Shown: in pieces, positions 62,297 through 64,000 of the stretch
Position numbering within the stretch: position 1 is the stretch's first letter
Layout: every line of letters starts with the position of its first letter
NCBI RefSeq assembly: GCF_947172395.1
Contig: NC_069106.1
Coordinates: 6,138,001-6,202,000 of the forward strand
Direction: 5' to 3'
Length of the DNA: 64,000 nt
Source: Bicyclus anynana
Taxonomy: Eukaryota; Arthropoda; Insecta; Lepidoptera; Nymphalidae
Made by a program: the position numbers and the translations under genes
Notes under the pieces: generated by a model
Database searches by the model: none
What the model saw: the letters and a program-made list of their open reading frames with translations, nothing else
What the model was told of the DNA's origin: nothing

Positions 62297-62420
62297 CAGT
62301 AGTGTGCACTTCATACATGCATTGAAATACGGCATACCCTAAGAGTTGTCTTCTTAATGATTTTTCCAGTTTGCTTAGTTTTCTTACTCGTGCATACCCT
62401 GATCGAAAACCTTATACCGT
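62297..62420 (+). mobile_element. Relative of the 26383 MITE
   Basis: TAGTGTGCACTTCATACATG, CATACCCTAAGAGTTGTCT, CTCGTGCATACCCTGATCGA and AAACCTTATACC. Confidence 0.6.
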
Positions 62421-62549
62421 AGAATAAAGTAGTACTTCTTCCACAACTCAATTTACAGCGTTACGACCGGTCGTATCCTTATAATAATAATCCGTATAAT
62501 TTTAGATTTTTTACATTAAATGTGAAATTTTTCAACAACGTTAAAATAC

Positions 62550-62835
62550 GGCGGTCTAAAAGCTCAATGTGGCGAAGACAGAGTACCTCGCTTGCTCAGG
62601 TACGAACCCAGGTAGTATATTAATCAGTGAGGAAAGAGCGCATCGCTCAGAATCTTATAAATACCTCGGGTCGGTCATCCATGAGTCTGGTGTTATTGAC
62701 CACGATGTCAAGGTCCGTGTACGTGCTGCTTGGTGAAAATAGCTGGGACCTATGTGATCACAGAATGCTGCTGAACCTCAAGAGACTTGTCTACAAAACC
62801 GTAATCCGTTTCCGCATGCTGGAATCCGTAAAACA
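62550..62835 (+). mobile_element. RTE RT-thumb fragment
   Basis: Frame KTEYLACSGTNPGSILISEE then SYKYLGSVIHESGVIDHDVK and VRVRAAW, a stop, then in another frame LCDHRMLLNLKRLVYKTVIR. This is the YLGS...DV..R....W...LC......VYKTVIRP region that precedes YGSETW in RTE elements. It is the most 5' RTE part kept in the window. Confidence 0.75.
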
Positions 62836-63044
62836 GAACAGACAGTTCAAAAAAGTATTCCATGCCGATATCCAAAAGTTGACAAATAATAAATCAGTCG
62901 GTTTATAATGGTACGGTTTGTCAGTTATTTGCTAGCCCTTATTCACTGCTATTGATTTGTATATAAATAGATACAAAGGAAAACTTGCATAGGTACATAC
63001 TGGCTGTGGTTTCACCCTTCTTGCAGTGTTTATTATTCTATGAC
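62836..63044. other. No gene seen
   Basis: Unmatched within the window. Confidence 0.35.
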
Positions 63045-63100
63045 AAAATAGTCCTTGACTGCGATTGTACTTGATGTTAAGTAACGATACAGTCTAATGC
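63045..63100 (-). mobile_element. SINE-3 3' scrap
   Basis: AATAGTCCTTGACTGCGATT, GTACTTGATGTTAAGTAACG and ATACAGTCTAATGC match the tail type at 20625. Confidence 0.6.
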
Positions 63101-63282
63101 AGCCGTGTGTTGGTCGCGATTGGCATGATGCACATGGCGACCAACACACGTTCAGTTTTATCGGCTGTCAAGCCGTTAGCGCTGCAGGCATTTGAGATTA
63201 CTTGATAGTCAGTGGCTGACATTGGTAGCCAAGTGGCAATGATAGCCAAATTGCTCAATTTTAACAAGCGCTTATGATTCAA
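63101..63282 (-). repeat. Frame-conserving duplicate, copy 1
   Basis: Minus frame MSATDYQVISNACSANGLTA then DKTERVLVA. Copy 2 at 63444-63536 reads MSVTDDQVISHVCSATSLTS then DKTDRVLLA. The 14-bp arms CGTGTGTTGGTCGC / GCGACCAACACACG also form a hairpin (63104-63150). Product not recognised. Confidence 0.55.
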
Positions 63283-63443
63283 AGCCGTAAGTAGTAGACG
63301 ATCGCTTCAACTCTGTAAATTACGCTAGAAAATGGCCTTGCAAACGCTGATCGAATACAGAAATGTAGTTTATGAATGTTTTGCTTTAATACGCGTTACT
63401 TCCGAAGTTTTAATTACCACCGCGATGTGTATAGTATGATGCC

Positions 63444-63536
63444 GATCGCGAGCAACACACGATCAGTTTTATCGGACGTCAAGCTGGTAGCGCTGCAGAC
63501 ATGTGAGATTACTTGATCGTCAGTGACTGACATAAG
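63444..63536 (-). repeat. Frame-conserving duplicate, copy 2
   Basis: About 88% identical to copy 1 over 86 bases with no indel (counted by eye). Many differences change the amino acid, but the frame stays open. Confidence 0.55.
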
Positions 63537-63589
63537 AAAATAGTGGGCTTACTCAGTCCTGGATTAGCTAATAAGCTATTTAAGCATCC

Positions 63590-63690
63590 CGTAAAGGAAG
63601 AAAAAGGTCGAACTTTTTACCGAGGGGTAGTGGTTCGATCCCCGCCTCGTTGGTCTAATGCCGTACCCACTCCTAATACAGTTTTTCCCG
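63590..63690 (+). mobile_element. SINE-4-like fragment
   Basis: GGGTAGTGGTTCGATCCCCG (box B) then CCTCGTTGGTCTAATGCCGT, CCCACTCCTAATACAG. Compare 38784. Confidence 0.5.
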
Positions 63691-64000
63691 ACTAGTTGGT
63701 GGAGAATGGGATTATTGGTCATATTTAAAAGATATAGCAAATATTCTTTAAAAATAACTGCACCAGCGAGATTTCGGTATAAAACGAGGCGCATTCTATG
63801 TTGAAATGTACGGTTTTATTTATTTCTCTAAAACATCACAACCTTTTACGTTTAAAGTACAGCATTACGCGGACGCTAGAAGTGCTCTACGGTTTTATGT
63901 TAGAAAAAATATTCCAAGCGCTTTTTAGTACACGCTATAACATACGTGCAGTGTCTCTTTTTTATTTATCACCATATAGTGTCAAAGCAAATTTGTATCT
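63691..64000. other. AT-rich end of window
   Basis: No gene or repeat recognised. Confidence 0.4.

Noticed and set aside
62627..62908. 93-codon ORF as a gene
   Set aside because: It overlaps an RTE thumb fragment read partly in the wrong frame.

Overview
This is nuclear DNA of an insect, almost certainly a lepidopteran (butterfly or moth). It has short non-autonomous Helitrons whose 3' hairpin ends in GCGTCCGCTAG, tRNA-headed SINEs, RTE-type retroposon tails ending in TGATGATGA, and the AACCGACTTCAAAAA repeat. All of these I associate with lepidopteran genomes from general knowledge. The species cannot be told. I see no host protein-coding gene, no functional tRNA or rRNA gene and no CRISPR array. 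The window reads as a gene-free stretch (intergenic, or one very long intron) built from layers of mobile elements.

The only long open frame is a 968-codon endonuclease/reverse-transcriptase ORF on the minus strand (55236-58142). It belongs to a 5'-truncated non-LTR retrotransposon (54521-58089). That element inserted in the same orientation into an older LINE, whose halves lie at 54210-54514 and 58096-58238, making a 6-bp target-site duplication. The 16 or so residues after the apparent ATG are an out-of-frame reading of the older LINE. Other LINE relics keep only the end of the RT protein plus a 3' UTR (5380-5745, 23030-23205, 45879-46313, 52949-53778), or a bare 3' tail with a conserved hairpin (6598, 8650, 40688, 51481). 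RTE-type relics (ten or so) carry the C-terminal domain and end in short ATG/TGA tails.

Layout. 1-7 kb: Helitron ends, a SINE-2 head, a hAT-like element, an RTE tail, a LINE tail and a hAT-like MITE with an 8-bp TSD. 7-17 kb: SINE-1 and SINE-2 copies, a possible promoter or LTR fragment, a triple Helitron array, a foldback MITE and an RTE relic. 17-21 kb: a 73-bp satellite and a tandem foldback-MITE array. 21-29 kb: a PIF/Harbinger-like element carrying a short MADF-like ORF, a perfect hAT MITE, a MITE with a 9-bp TSD and a nested TIR element. 29-45 kb: Helitrons, SINEs, an RTE cut into a Helitron, a TTA-TSD MITE and a long-TIR element. 45-54 kb: LINE and SINE copies, a Helitron with a (TTTG)n expansion and a G4-forming tract, and a 129-bp tandem array split by two insertions. 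54-64 kb: the nested LINE pair, ancient direct duplications, RTE and SINE relics.

How the parts work together: the 3' ends of SINE-1 and of one LINE family are alike, and SINE-2 and RTE share ATG-type tails. This suggests each SINE family was copied by the enzyme of one LINE family. The TIR elements and Helitrons here carry no transposase or helicase and would depend on enzymes supplied from elsewhere.
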